From: JAFAGX01 sp963759875
GTDB lineage: Bacteria; Acidobacteriota; Terriglobia; Terriglobales; Acidobacteriaceae
DNA: 64,000 bases
Assembly (NCBI GenBank): GCA_963759875.1
Contig: CAVXBB010000015.1
Location: 930,001-994,000 of the forward strand
Direction: 5' to 3'
Made by a program: the position numbers and the translations under genes
Part shown: positions 54,357-63,605 of the stretch, piece after piece
Layout of the letters: the number at the start of each line of letters is the position of its first letter
Numbering within the stretch: position 1 is the stretch's first letter
The notes under the pieces: generated by a model
Told to the model about the DNA's origin: nothing
Database searches by the model: none
The model's input: only the letters and a program-made list of their open reading frames with translations

Positions 54357-55101
54357 GCACGCCATCTTTTATACGGCCTTACTGGCGCTTTGGGTAGTGC
54401 TGGTCAAGTTGAAGATTTGGCCTCCGTACATCTTTCCAAGCCCAGCAGGCGTTTTGCAGTCACTGTGGGCAGGGTTTGAAGATCATAGCTTTTGGATCGC
54501 GATTGCAGTCAGCATGAAGCGCATGCTGCTTGGCTATAGCCTGTCGGTAGTCCTGGGAATGATTTTGGGTCTAGGCGTCGCCAGTAACAAGTTTCTCGAG
54601 GAGACCATGGGTGGGCTGCTGGTGAGCTTGCAGAGCTTGCCGAGTATTTGCTGGTTGCCTCTGGCAGTACTCTGGTTTGGCCTAAGTGAAAAAGCGATTC
54701 TCTTCGTGGTGGTCATGGGTTCACTTTTGTCGGTAACGATTGCCATGGAAACGGGCCGCCAACAGATGCCCAAGATCTATGGCATGGCCGGTCGCAATCT
54801 CGGCGCCCGCGGCTTCAAACTCTTCTGGTATGTGCTGTTGCCGGCCAGCCTGCCGTATATTGTTTCCGGCCTGAAGCAGGGATGGGCATTCGCCTGGAGA
54901 TCACTCATCTCGGGAGAAATGATTTTCGTGAGCCTCGGCCTCGGACAGTTGCTCATGATGGGACGCGATCTGAATGACATGAGCCAGGTGATCGCCGTGA
55001 TGATTTTGATTGTGGCAATTGGATATATCGTCGATGGTTTGGTGTTCAAGACCATCGAACGCCGGTTGCAAAACAAGTGGGGCTTCGCGCCGGCTAGTTA
55101 G
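54340..55101 (+). CDS. ABC transporter permease (SsuC/TauC-like)
   Basis: Inner-membrane permease, 253 residues with about six hydrophobic segments. LKIWPPYIFPSPAGVLQSL, SLQSLPSICWLPLAVLWFGLSEKAI and LGARGFKLFWYVLLPASLPYIVSGLKQGWAFAWRSLISGEM, the last carrying the EAA-like loop, are characteristic of the binding-protein-dependent transport family. The frame extends upstream to 54085, but homology begins at the ATG at 54340, with GGAGGA eleven bases upstream and a 17-base overlap with the ATPase gene. Confidence 0.9.
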   Translation: MKRFAKHAIFYTALLALWVVLVKLKIWPPYIFPSPAGVLQSLWAGFEDHSFWIAIAVSMKRMLLGYSLSVVLGMILGLGVASNKFLEETMGGLLVSLQSLPSICWLPLAVLWFGLSEKAILFVVVMGSLLSVTIAMETGRQQMPKIYGMAGRNLGARGFKLFWYVLLPASLPYIVSGLKQGWAFAWRSLISGEMIFVSLGLGQLLMMGRDLNDMSQVIAVMILIVAIGYIVDGLVFKTIERRLQNKWGFAPAS

Positions 55102-55286
55102 ACAAATAGAAGCCCGATATCGAGCAGTACCCCGGGTGCAAATCTTCATGTTCCTCTCTCACCCGGAGTCGTGCGGCAAGGAACACTACTAAGTTAATAG
55201 ACGTAATTGTATAAACAGCAACCCGGCGCACGGATATTTAGCCAGTGCGGCAGGACTGCAGACCCAACAACAAAGGAGCACGGACC
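55102..55286 (+). promoter_or_regulatory. Porin leader with shared GTTAATA box
   Basis: AGTTAATAGA (55192-55201) followed by AATTG reproduces the motif at 52305-52314 upstream of the ABC operon, which also has ATTG a few bases later. A TATAAA-like -10 (TATAAAC around 55210) lacks a good -35. The repeated motif suggests joint control of importer and porin. Confidence 0.45.
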
Positions 55287-57023
55287 ATGAAGGTGAGGTC
55301 AAGATTACTTAGTTCCGCGGTTGTGGTGCTAAGTTTAGCCACGGCTCTTTACGCCCAGTCGTCCCCCCCTCCAAAAACGACCAGGACAGCAAAGGCCGGG
55401 TCCATCTCAATCAAAGACGTTCAGGAACTGAAAGATGCGATTAGTGCGCAACAGCAGCAAATCCAGCAGCAAAACAAGCTGATTGATCGCTTACAGGAGC
55501 AACTGGACAAACTAGCCTCCAGTACTCAGCAAAGCGATTCTGCTTCACAGAACGTACAAAGCAGCATCGATCAGGCGCAAAGTATTGCATCCCACGCGCA
55601 GCAATCAGCGATTGACGCCCAGAAAGCCGCGGACCAGGCTTCCAGGGATGCCGTCGAGGCTAAGACGGAACTGGCGGCCGTAAATACGAGCCAGCAAAAC
55701 ACTCATCGCGAACTGTCCGCTCTGGAAGCCCTGGTGGGACGGTTTCGGTTCAGCGGTGACGTGCGGGTACGCGGGGAAAGTTACAACCAGGATAACGTCC
55801 CGGACCGTAACCGGGCCCGCATACGAGTACGCTTCGGCGTCGATGGGCAGTTGAGTGAAGACTTCATCGGCGGCTTCGCGTTGGCGACTGGTTCACTCGG
55901 AGACCCGACCAGCACGAACGAAACTCTCACCAATGTTTTCGATCGCAAAACCATTGCCCTAGATCGAGGGTTCGTCACCTACAACCCGGTCGCGCATCCA
56001 TGGATATCTCTGACCGGGGGAAAATTTCCCTATCCCTGGCAAAGGACGTCCGTGACCTTTGACCCGGATCTTAACCCCGAAGGTTTCAACGAGGAATTCT
56101 CCTTCGATTTTTCGGGCCCGGTAAAGAACTTCACGGTGCAGGGTATCGAACTTTTGTACAACGAGGCCAACGGAAAAGCTGGAATTGCGTCGCAGGATTC
56201 CTATGCACTGGGTGGGCAGGTCTCAGCCAGGCTGCAGTTCGGACCATGGACAACGATCCCATCGCTTCTGAGTTTGAAGTGGAATCGTCCTGACGCCATC
56301 CTGGAAGAAAGCGCGTTTGCGGCTGCGGCCACCAGTACCGGGTTTTTACCTTCCGGAACTACGACTCCAATCACCGGCATTCCAATCCCCGGTGAAGGAC
56401 AAGGTTGCGCGAAGGGGTTGAGCTTTCCGGCCTTTCCTCCCTGCGTGTTCGCGCCTAATGGCATGACCAACGCGACCTACGTAGATTCCAAGGGTATTCC
56501 TCACTTCTACTCTGGCTACAACTACGTCGATTTCATCTTGAACAACCAAATCCAGGATGGGATCACGCGCTTGCCGATCAATCTCCTAATGGAATTTCTC
56601 GACAACCCAGACGCCGAAGCCCATCCCCTCGATAGCAAGGGCAAGGTTCTCGCAAAGCTGGGGAGCCAAAATAAGGAATACGGCTTCGATCTCAGTGTGG
56701 GCCAGACCAAGAACAGGAATGACGTGCAACTCGGCTACTCCTGGTATCGAGAAGAGCAGGATGCGGCCATTGCATCCTTTGTTGAGAGCGATCAGCGCGC
56801 TCCCACCAACATCCTGCAGAATCGTTTTTACGGGCTCTGGAAGATTCGTTCAAACACGCTGGCCAGCTTTACGTGGTGGCGAGGTCGCACTCTAAACACG
56901 TTCCTGGAAAACAATGTGGCGTTGTTCAACAACTACAACACATCGGTTCCAACTATTACCAAAGCGGGTCAAATTGAGCCTTATCTGAACCGGTTGCAAT
57001 TTGACCTGATCTACACATTCTAG
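55287..57023 (+). CDS. Putative outer-membrane porin
   Basis: A 578-residue outer-membrane protein. Signal peptide (VVVLSLATALYA), then a Gln-rich coiled coil (residues ~45-130, AQQQQIQQQNKLIDRLQEQLDKL) that may anchor it to peptidoglycan, then a porin-type beta barrel from FRFSGDVRVRGESYN to the C-terminal RLQFDLIYTF, whose final aromatic residue fits barrel insertion. GGAG eight bases before ATG 55287 sets the start over an earlier frame start at 55245. It probably admits the ligand of the ABC importer. Confidence 0.85.
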   Translation: MKVRSRLLSSAVVVLSLATALYAQSSPPPKTTRTAKAGSISIKDVQELKDAISAQQQQIQQQNKLIDRLQEQLDKLASSTQQSDSASQNVQSSIDQAQSIASHAQQSAIDAQKAADQASRDAVEAKTELAAVNTSQQNTHRELSALEALVGRFRFSGDVRVRGESYNQDNVPDRNRARIRVRFGVDGQLSEDFIGGFALATGSLGDPTSTNETLTNVFDRKTIALDRGFVTYNPVAHPWISLTGGKFPYPWQRTSVTFDPDLNPEGFNEEFSFDFSGPVKNFTVQGIELLYNEANGKAGIASQDSYALGGQVSARLQFGPWTTIPSLLSLKWNRPDAILEESAFAAAATSTGFLPSGTTTPITGIPIPGEGQGCAKGLSFPAFPPCVFAPNGMTNATYVDSKGIPHFYSGYNYVDFILNNQIQDGITRLPINLLMEFLDNPDAEAHPLDSKGKVLAKLGSQNKEYGFDLSVGQTKNRNDVQLGYSWYREEQDAAIASFVESDQRAPTNILQNRFYGLWKIRSNTLASFTWWRGRTLNTFLENNVALFNNYNTSVPTITKAGQIEPYLNRLQFDLIYTF

Positions 57024-57062
57024 GTTGACGGGCTTAGGGTCGCATGCTCCAACCTAGGACAC

Positions 57063-57108
57063 CACCGCCCGATTGAGACCGCACCTGAGGTCTCGGCTGG
57101 CTGCGGGC
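57063..57108. other. Two-tier inverted repeat after the porin
   Basis: An outer stem CCGCCCG (57063-57069) / CGGGCGG (57102-57108) encloses an inner stem GAGACC (57073-57078) / GGTCTC (57087-57092). No T-tract follows on either strand, so it may be a Rho-independent-like pause, an RNA end-protecting hairpin or a structured leader of the next small gene. Confidence 0.5.
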
Positions 57109-57182
57109 GGGTTACGGTGAGATGCAGGACTAAGGTGAACTTGAGGATGCGGACGAAATAGATGTCCTATACTGGTTTTCCA

Positions 57183-57566
57183 ATGAAACGTTTCATCGGA
57201 TGTATCGCAATAGTCATTGTTAGCACCGCAGTGGCGGCCTTGGCGACAGAAAGCCAATATCAAGAAGCGACAATTCTCACACTCGAACAGAAGACCAGTA
57301 CGCGCGTGCTTTATTACGTTGTGAACACACCGATCACCCAGGATGATCCTTACTACGAACTGTCCGTGCAGTTAAAGGGGGCAGTTTATACGGCGCGGTA
57401 CATTCCGCGTCATAAAGACGACGAGTTGCCGGATGAGTGGAAGCCCGGATCTACCGTCCGGGGCAGAGTCCAAGGTCATCACCTGTTCTTGAAATCTGCA
57501 GGTACAACGGAGGTGCAGTTGATCATCACGAAAACGAAGGCACTACCGCCTGCTCGAGCCAATTGA
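57183..57566 (+). CDS. Small secreted protein of unknown function
   Basis: 127 residues from ATG 57183; an earlier in-frame ATG at 57162 is possible. A signal peptide (CIAIVIVSTAVAALA) precedes a small beta-rich domain: YQEATILTLEQKTSTRVLYYVVNTPITQDDPYYEL, then GAVYTARYIPRHKDDELPDEWKPGSTVRGRV. It shares layout with the next gene (signal, strand-rich domain on a TARYIP or YSGIYQ theme), suggesting distant relation. I do not recognise the family by name; acidobacterial genomes contain many such proteins. Confidence 0.7.
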   Translation: MKRFIGCIAIVIVSTAVAALATESQYQEATILTLEQKTSTRVLYYVVNTPITQDDPYYELSVQLKGAVYTARYIPRHKDDELPDEWKPGSTVRGRVQGHHLFLKSAGTTEVQLIITKTKALPPARAN

Positions 57567-57622
57567 TCGGATACATCTAATGATTCGAGGGCGGCGGGCA
57601 TCGAAAAAGTCTGGAGCGGGCC

Positions 57623-58027
57623 GTGAAGGTAGCTTCTCGGGTCACAATCGCTATCTTAGTCGCAGTCCTGCCGACATTCTATGCTCACGCGGCGCGCAGA
57701 AGAGCGGAAGAACAGGTACAAGGGCAGGTCGTGCGCGTGCGAAAGCATCGGGTGCAGTCCCCAGAGTACACGATGGGCGGCAGCAACCCGTCGGATGCAC
57801 CTCTGACAAGCCGCTATTACGCATTCGAAGTTTCAATTCGGGTGGGACGCACAATTTACAGCGGAATTTACCAGACGCCGTTCAATTACTTGCCGTCGGA
57901 ATTTGACCGCGATCAGCGAATTGAGTTCCGTGTGACGAAACACGTGATGTACTTTGAGTTTCCGGACAGTGCCGGTATCAGGATGCACATTGTCCATCGG
58001 CGAGATGAGTGCGGGAGAAGACAGTAG
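57623..58027 (+). CDS. Small secreted protein of unknown function
   Basis: 134 residues with a GTG start preceded by GGAGC. Signal peptide VTIAILVAVLPTFYAHA. The mature part is Arg-rich at its start (ARRRAEEQVQGQVVRVRKHR) and then strand-rich (YYAFEVSIRVGRTIYSGIYQTPFNYLPSEF). The layout parallels the preceding gene. No enzymatic motif is seen. It probably acts outside the cytoplasm. Confidence 0.68.
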   Translation: MKVASRVTIAILVAVLPTFYAHAARRRAEEQVQGQVVRVRKHRVQSPEYTMGGSNPSDAPLTSRYYAFEVSIRVGRTIYSGIYQTPFNYLPSEFDRDQRIEFRVTKHVMYFEFPDSAGIRMHIVHRRDECGRRQ

Positions 58028-58130
58028 CAGGTTACGTCCTGAATTGAAATGCTCTCGTGGGTTAGATGTTGCAATGGGGTAGGCGGACAAAACTTCTGTA
58101 AACCTGACATGCCTTAAAAGGAGGCGGTTT

Positions 58131-58541
58131 ATGCGTTACCTTCAGACCCGAATTGTGCTCGCAGCGCTCGTACTATTCTCGGCGGCATCTTTTGCCCAAC
58201 AAAGATCGGAGAACAGCGCGGCGGAGACGTCCAGGAACACAAGCGTTCGTGGTTGTCTACAGGGTGAGCGCGGGAATTACATTGTGGTTGAAGATAAAAC
58301 CGGCACTGTATATGTGTTGAAAGGAGTCGGGAACAAGCTTGACAATCAGCTTCACCACCAGGTAGAGGTGACGGGACGGGTTTTGTCCGGGACCGTAAAG
58401 ACGGGCATCAGGCCCGAAAAATCCGGGAGCAACCCCGCTGACACCGTACACGGCGTGGACGGAGTACCGTTTCAGATCGGGAATGTTAAAACCGATGTAC
58501 GCACGGTTTCGAAACACTGCAAGGCTGCTGACCAGGAATAA
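58131..58541 (+). CDS. Small secreted protein, DUF5818-like
   Basis: 136 residues. Signal peptide IVLAALVLFSAASFA; the mature domain has VRGCLQGERGNYIVVEDKTGTVYVLKG and HHQVEVTGRVL, a small OB-like layout resembling DUF5818 proteins, with two cysteines (positions in GCLQG and KHCKA) that may bond. AAGGAGG before the ATG is a strong ribosome binding site. Third of three small secreted genes in a row. Confidence 0.72.
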   Translation: MRYLQTRIVLAALVLFSAASFAQQRSENSAAETSRNTSVRGCLQGERGNYIVVEDKTGTVYVLKGVGNKLDNQLHHQVEVTGRVLSGTVKTGIRPEKSGSNPADTVHGVDGVPFQIGNVKTDVRTVSKHCKAADQE

Positions 58542-58709
58542 GCTCGCTTCTGAGATGCGTATCATTCGCGGGGGGGCGGCGGTGATTCTCCGGGATGCAA
58601 ACTTCGGCGGTTGAGATTGTTCTCCGATCCTATCCGAGAATGACCGCAAGCATTACCCGGTTTTCTGCAATGTTTCGGGTGTTTTCATCTGCCCACGTTG
58701 CAGGGAGTT

Positions 58710-59444
58710 TCAACCCGCCACGCTGCTCGATTCTGTGCTGCCACCCGACGATCGTTTTTCTTTCGCTGCGTACTTCATCAGGCACCAAAGAGCGCGTACC
58801 CCATCCTTCCACCCAATCTTCTTGCCTTCTTCGTAAGTTCGACCCGAATAACTGATACCAACCTCATAGATGCGCAGCCTACGCCGCGCAACCTTGACGG
58901 TAATTTCTGGTTCGAAGCCAAATCGGTCTTCCTCCAAAGGAATCGATTGGATGATTTCTCGCCGGAAGACCTTGTAACAGGTTTCCATATCGGTGAGATT
59001 CAGGTTTGTCACCGCATTCGAGAGCAGTGTGAGCAAACCATTTCCCACCGAATGCCAGAAGTACAAGACGCGATGCGGGCGGCCGCTCATGAAACGCGAT
59101 CCGTAGACCACGTCGGCTCTCCCTTCGAGCAGCGGTTCCAAAAGTACCGGGTATTCACAGGGATCGTATTCGAGGTCGGCGTCCTGGATGAGCACAAAAT
59201 CACCTGTCGCTTCCTTGATACCGCGACGCAATGCCGCTCCTTTTCCCATATTGCGAGGCTGCAGGAATACCCGAACCTGTGGATGTTCTTCTTCCAGTTT
59301 CGCCAGAATTTCGCGGGAACCGTCAGTAGATCCGTCGTCCACACATAATATTTCCATGTCAATGGGAACTGCCGCGACCCTCTCAATGACATGTCTGAGG
59401 GTTGGCCGTTCGTTATAGACGGGCACTACGACCGAGAGCTTCAT
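58710..59444 (-). CDS. DPM1/GtrB-like family 2 glycosyltransferase
   Basis: 244 residues from ATG 59444 (MKLSVVVPVYNERPTL); the open frame extends to 59594, but those residues lack homology. ILCVDDGSTDGSREIL, PRNMGKGAALRRGIKEATGDFVLIQDADLEYD (metal-binding DAD), VVYGSRFM and MLTDMETCYKVF-type motifs identify a dolichol-phosphate-mannose-synthase-like enzyme without the C-terminal membrane part. It would transfer a sugar to polyprenyl phosphate. Confidence 0.88.
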   Translation of the reverse strand: MKLSVVVPVYNERPTLRHVIERVAAVPIDMEILCVDDGSTDGSREILAKLEEEHPQVRVFLQPRNMGKGAALRRGIKEATGDFVLIQDADLEYDPCEYPVLLEPLLEGRADVVYGSRFMSGRPHRVLYFWHSVGNGLLTLLSNAVTNLNLTDMETCYKVFRREIIQSIPLEEDRFGFEPEITVKVARRRLRIYEVGISYSGRTYEEGKKIGWKDGVRALWCLMKYAAKEKRSSGGSTESSSVAG

Positions 59445-59791
59445 CTTTTCAAGCAGTCCTTCGCGAGATTCAGCAGAATACCATTCCTGTAGTTGATCGC
59501 CAATGACCAGTCGCATACCATGAGCGCGCCTGTGGGCGCAGTTGGCGTATGAGAGAATCTCAATGTCTGCTCGCGCAATTTCCGTGCGGCACAAAGTTTG
59601 AGCAAGGGAATCGAGAAGTGGACCCCTGATGTGGGCTTGCTGAACTGCCCTGCCTCGCTAAGCAGGGACACAGTGAGCGGGTTGAAGGATTGCCTTAATC
59701 TCCACGTATAGGGCACCATGTAGGTATATGATTTCGGTTCTCTAGGCGGAATGATGAGATTCCGCTCAGGATCTGGCGAATTCTATCGGTT
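59445..59791. other. Divergent intergenic region between two GT2 genes
   Basis: About 350 bases. Open frames (such as 59441-59719 on the minus strand) have no recognisable family character. No clear promoter or terminator was identified. Confidence 0.3.
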
Positions 59792-60825
59792 ATGGATGCG
59801 ACATACTTAGATCGCAATTCCGAATCGTACTCAAATCGTGAACAGCAGTCCTACCCTGCAAGGGTAGCGATTATGATTCCTTGCCACAACGAGGAACTCA
59901 CGATTGCGCAGGTGATAAAGAATTTTCGTTCTGAGTTGCCCAATGCGCGGATGTATGTTTTTGATAACAACTCTACAGATGGTACGGTTGCGGCTGCTCA
60001 GGAAGCAGGTGCATCGATCGCTTTGAGCGGCGGCAGGGAAAAGGTTATGTGGTGCAGAAGATGTTCGCCGACGTGGATGCTGACGTCTACGTAATGGTGG
60101 ATGGCGACGGCACCTATCCTGCCTCCAAGGTACATGAGTTGATTGCTCCTGTGATCATGGGAGACGCTGACATGGTAGTCGGCTCTCGCTTGATGCAGCA
60201 TTCAAGAAGTCACTTTGCTGCGGTTAATCATTTCGGTAACCGCCTTATCCTCTGGATGATCAACACAATTTTCGGCGTGACATTAACCGACATCCTTTCC
60301 GGCTATCGCGCTTTCAATCGTGAAATCGTGAAAAATATGCCGCTGGTAACGGGAGGGTTCGAGACGGAAACAGAGTTGACAATTAAGGCGCTCGCTCGTC
60401 GTTACCGGATTTTGGAAATTCCGGTAGATCTAGGTGCCAGACCAAAAGGAAGCTTTTCGAAAATACGGATTCTTTACGACGGCTGGATGATTCTGAATAC
60501 CATTCTTGCGCTTTCTCGCGATTACAAACCTCTTACGTTTTTCGGAATTATCGGGCTTATTTTCATCGCAATCGCTTTCATTCCGGGTACGATCGTGGCT
60601 CTAGAATTTGTGCGTACGGGAATATTGCGCCTGCTTTCTGCCATCCTCGCCGTTGGCTTAATCCTATTGGGGTTCTTGTCGATCACAGCTGGGCTTGTCA
60701 TTCACACTATCACGCGGCACTTCCAAGAGCTGGAGCAACAACTTCGGCTCATGGGCCGTTCCGATGCGTTACGTTTTTCCGTGTTAGACAAGCAAGTCTC
60801 GTCCGATCAGACCCGCTGCGGATGA
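59792..60825 (+). pseudogene. Polyprenyl-phosphate glycosyltransferase (GT2) with a one-base frameshift
   Basis: Joined length about 344 residues. The first frame gives VAIMIPCHNEELTIAQVI and YVFDNNSTDGTVAAAQEAGA. It should continue RRQGKGYVVQKMFADVDADVYVMVDGDGTYPA, but that sequence lies in another frame, entering near 60020 where GCTTTGAG lacks one base. Downstream are GNRLILWMINTIFGV, DILSGYRAFNREIV, GFETETELTIKALA and two C-terminal helices (FFGIIGLIFIAIAFIPG and following). The catalytic parts are intact apart from the shift, which may be a recent mutation or a sequence error. Confidence 0.82.
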
Positions 60826-60949
60826 AGAATAGCTTCGCTCACATCAGTACAGATGTAGTGCACCTTAGCGGAGCTGGAACAGGTGAAGAGGGTCTCATCT
60901 TAACCCTGTGTGAGTTGTGACCTGCCGTTGCCTTCGTTGACGGCGCATC

Positions 60950-61600
60950 TCAGTCCATCGTGATTTGCGGGCGAACCTTTGGGAAAACTCCAGAGCGTCG
61001 GCGCAATTCGCTCAGCAATGCATGCGCGGCATTTTCATAGGTGCGGCTCGAGTCCGACGGGTCGGCCCACACGGCGTCATACACAATCTGTGCTGCTTGT
61101 TTGAGATCGATCTGCAGTGCAGATTCCAATCTATCCAGTCGCTTCTCCAGTCGTTCGTAGCACGATTTGCAAACTGCCGCTGCTTCGGAGATGCCCGGAT
61201 GGTTTTCCTTTCGCATGCATGAACGCCGGGTTCCGACCTGGCTTGCAATCAACCCTCGCAGTTGATTATTAAAGTCATTCAAAAACCGTTCTCTTTCCTG
61301 CTCCAGAGAACTCCCCTTCGATGGTTCCTCGGCTTGGCGCAGCGGCACTTTCGCCTGCACTGGCGAAGCATCAACCCGTTCGGAGGCGCTGCACACGGGG
61401 CAGCCCGATAAGTCGGCAGCATAATACGTATTGCATTTCGCACAGGGAAGGCCATAGCCAGTTACTCGGCGCGCTGCTTGCGACGTTAGTGATCTTTGTC
61501 CCGCCGTAGCAGCGGACTCGAACTTCGGTCCGCTTCCGGTTTGAACAGCAACGTGATGGCTATCGCTCGCTTGTCCGTGCGTGACTACTGTTGTGCTCAT
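60950..61600 (-). CDS. Zinc-ribbon protein of unknown function
   Basis: 216 residues. A zinc ribbon CAKC...CPVC uses Cys 53, 56, 67 and 70. After a linker, a helical region (LEQERERFLNDFNNQLRGLI) and a second pair in VCKSCYERLEKRLDRLE follow. AGGAAAC before the ATG supports the start. Likely cytosolic. I do not recognise the family; the zinc ribbon suggests nucleic-acid or protein binding. Confidence 0.7.
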   Translation of the reverse strand: MSTTVVTHGQASDSHHVAVQTGSGPKFESAATAGQRSLTSQAARRVTGYGLPCAKCNTYYAADLSGCPVCSASERVDASPVQAKVPLRQAEEPSKGSSLEQERERFLNDFNNQLRGLIASQVGTRRSCMRKENHPGISEAAAVCKSCYERLEKRLDRLESALQIDLKQAAQIVYDAVWADPSDSSRTYENAAHALLSELRRRSGVFPKVRPQITMD

Positions 61601-61782
61601 GTTCGTTTCCTATTCAAAGGCTCACGAACGGCATTGTGGGGGCATTAACGGTAACCAGCCAAGATGACCGGAGTAACGAGGTGCAGAATTTGTAACTGCC
61701 CGGCTTGTCTTGCTAGCCCCTCGAAATTCTGCCGCCGTACAGCACGCGCTCTGCTTTCCGCATCTGTGAATACGCAACCTGT

Positions 61783-62847
61783 ATGCGTTTCGTCATCTTC
61801 GGCCTGACAGTAAGCTCCTCCTGGGGAAATGGCCATGCCACCATCTGGCGAGGACTATGCGGTGCTTTAGCGCGAGCAGGCCACTCCGTCACTTTTTTCG
61901 AAAAAGACGTTCCCTATTACCGCACGCATAGAGATCTCACTGACCCGTCCGGATACGACCTTTGCTTGTATGAGAATTGGGAGGAGGTGCAATGCACTGC
62001 CCGCAACCATTCGGATGGAGCTGACTGCGCGATTGTCACTTCCTATTGTCCGGATGGTCGCGCCGCATCGGATACAGTTCTAAATTCAAAAGCGGCTTTG
62101 CGGATTTTTTATGATCTGGACACGCCGGTCACGTTGAGGGCGCTCGAGCAGGGAACCGAGGTGCCCTACATTCCGGCTTTCGGACTCGAACCCTTCGATT
62201 TGGTCCTCAGTTATACGGGTGGTAAAGCGCTCGATCAGCTGCAGTCTCGGCTAGGAGCGCGGCGGGTTGCGCCACTTTACGGTTGCGTCGACACATCTCT
62301 TCACAAGCGGGTTTCGCCCAGCCCTCAGTATTCCTGCGACTTCTCATATCTCGGCACTTACGCCGCCGACCGTCAATCCCAACTCGAAGAACTGTTTCTT
62401 AAGCCCGCGCGCGAGATTTCGCAGAAAAGATTTTTTATCGGAGGCGCTCTTTACCCTAGCGACTTTCGGTGGTCCCAGAACATTTACTTCGTGCGCCACC
62501 TGCCCCCACAAGAACATCCGGCCTTCTTTTCCTCGTCAACCTTAACTCTCAATGTCACCCGTGCGGCGATGGCTGAAATGGGGTATTGTCCATCCGGCCG
62601 GCTATTCGAGGCCGCCGCTTGTGGCACTCCGATCGTAAGCGACTGCTGGGATGGTCTCGATCATTTCTTCACGCCGGGCGAAGAAATTCTGCTGGCAAAC
62701 AACTCCGGTGACATCATTGAAGCTCTAAACCTCAGCGCCGACCAGTTGCAGCGTATAAGCCGTGCTGCGGAGCGGCGGGTGCTGACCGAGCACACCGCTG
62801 AGCACCGCAGCGATGAACTGATCCGCTTGCTTGAGGAAATCGCATGA
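61783..62847 (+). CDS. CgeB-like glycosyltransferase
   Basis: 354-residue GT-B protein. The N-terminus MRFVIFGLTVSSSWGNGHATIWRGLCGAL, the middle GTEVPYIPAFGLEPFDLVLSYTGGKAL, DFSYLGTYAADRQ, and the C-terminal TLNVTRAAMAEMGYCPSGRLFEAAACGTPIVSDCWDGLDHFF with EILL follow the CgeB/spore-maturation type of glycosyltransferase. The stop overlaps the start of the nucleotidyltransferase gene as ATGA, suggesting coupled expression. Confidence 0.85.
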   Translation: MRFVIFGLTVSSSWGNGHATIWRGLCGALARAGHSVTFFEKDVPYYRTHRDLTDPSGYDLCLYENWEEVQCTARNHSDGADCAIVTSYCPDGRAASDTVLNSKAALRIFYDLDTPVTLRALEQGTEVPYIPAFGLEPFDLVLSYTGGKALDQLQSRLGARRVAPLYGCVDTSLHKRVSPSPQYSCDFSYLGTYAADRQSQLEELFLKPAREISQKRFFIGGALYPSDFRWSQNIYFVRHLPPQEHPAFFSSSTLTLNVTRAAMAEMGYCPSGRLFEAAACGTPIVSDCWDGLDHFFTPGEEILLANNSGDIIEALNLSADQLQRISRAAERRVLTEHTAEHRSDELIRLLEEIA

Positions 62848-63590
62848 ATCGGACATGGGGAATTGTACCTGCCGCGGGCCTGGGGACTCGTATCCAGCCG
62901 CTAGCGTTTTCTAAGGAACTCCTCCCGGTAGGGACGCGGGTTGAGGCTGATCGCGAGCGGCCGAGAGCAGTCAGCGAGTACTTGCTCGAACGCATGATTC
63001 GCGCGGGAGCGCAGCAGATCTGCTTTATCGTCTCCCCCGGTAAGACCGACATTATCCAGTACTACGGGGGGCGCCTCGGGGCGACTGCTCTCTGCTATAC
63101 GGTTCAGCAGGATCCAAGCGGTCTGTGTGAAGCCTTGTTCAGCGCACTTCCATTCATCTCACCAGATGACGAAGTCCTGATCGGGCTTCCGGATACGATC
63201 TGGTTTCCGGCCGATGGTTTTCGATTATTGCCCGCAGGCCAGTTTTCGTTTCTCTTGTTCCCGGTGCAACATCCTGAATTTTTCGATGCCGTGGTCTGTG
63301 ATGACTGCGGAACTGTCCTTGAGGTCCAAGTAAAAGTGCCTTCACCGAAATCGCATTGGGTTTGGGGTGCGTTCCGTTTGACCGGTCGCACTCTGGCTGC
63401 ACTTCACGATTTGTGGTGCACGCGCCGTCCCCGGGATGAGTACATTGGAACTCTGGTAAATGAATATATCTCCCGCGGCGGAAGAGTGGCCGCAGTAAAG
63501 GCCGGAGAGCTCTATGTCGATGTGGGAACGGTGCGCGGTTATCACGAGGCGGTCAGGATGCTGCGCGAATCCGACGCGGTGTTGACCTAA
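62844..63590 (+). CDS. Sugar nucleotidyltransferase
   Basis: 248-residue nucleotidyltransferase of the RmlA/GalU fold. GIVPAAGLGTRIQPLAFSKELLPV is the nucleotide-binding loop with an Arg and Lys in expected places. CFIVSPGKTDIIQYYG, VLIGLPDTIWFP (magnesium Asp) and LYVDVGTVRGYHEAVRML follow the dTDP-glucose pyrophosphorylase pattern, though it is shorter and divergent. The sugar and base are not determined. ATGA overlap with the glycosyltransferase. Confidence 0.83.
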   Translation: MNRTWGIVPAAGLGTRIQPLAFSKELLPVGTRVEADRERPRAVSEYLLERMIRAGAQQICFIVSPGKTDIIQYYGGRLGATALCYTVQQDPSGLCEALFSALPFISPDDEVLIGLPDTIWFPADGFRLLPAGQFSFLLFPVQHPEFFDAVVCDDCGTVLEVQVKVPSPKSHWVWGAFRLTGRTLAALHDLWCTRRPRDEYIGTLVNEYISRGGRVAAVKAGELYVDVGTVRGYHEAVRMLRESDAVLT

Positions 63591-63605
63591 GATTCCTCAC
63601 TAAGC

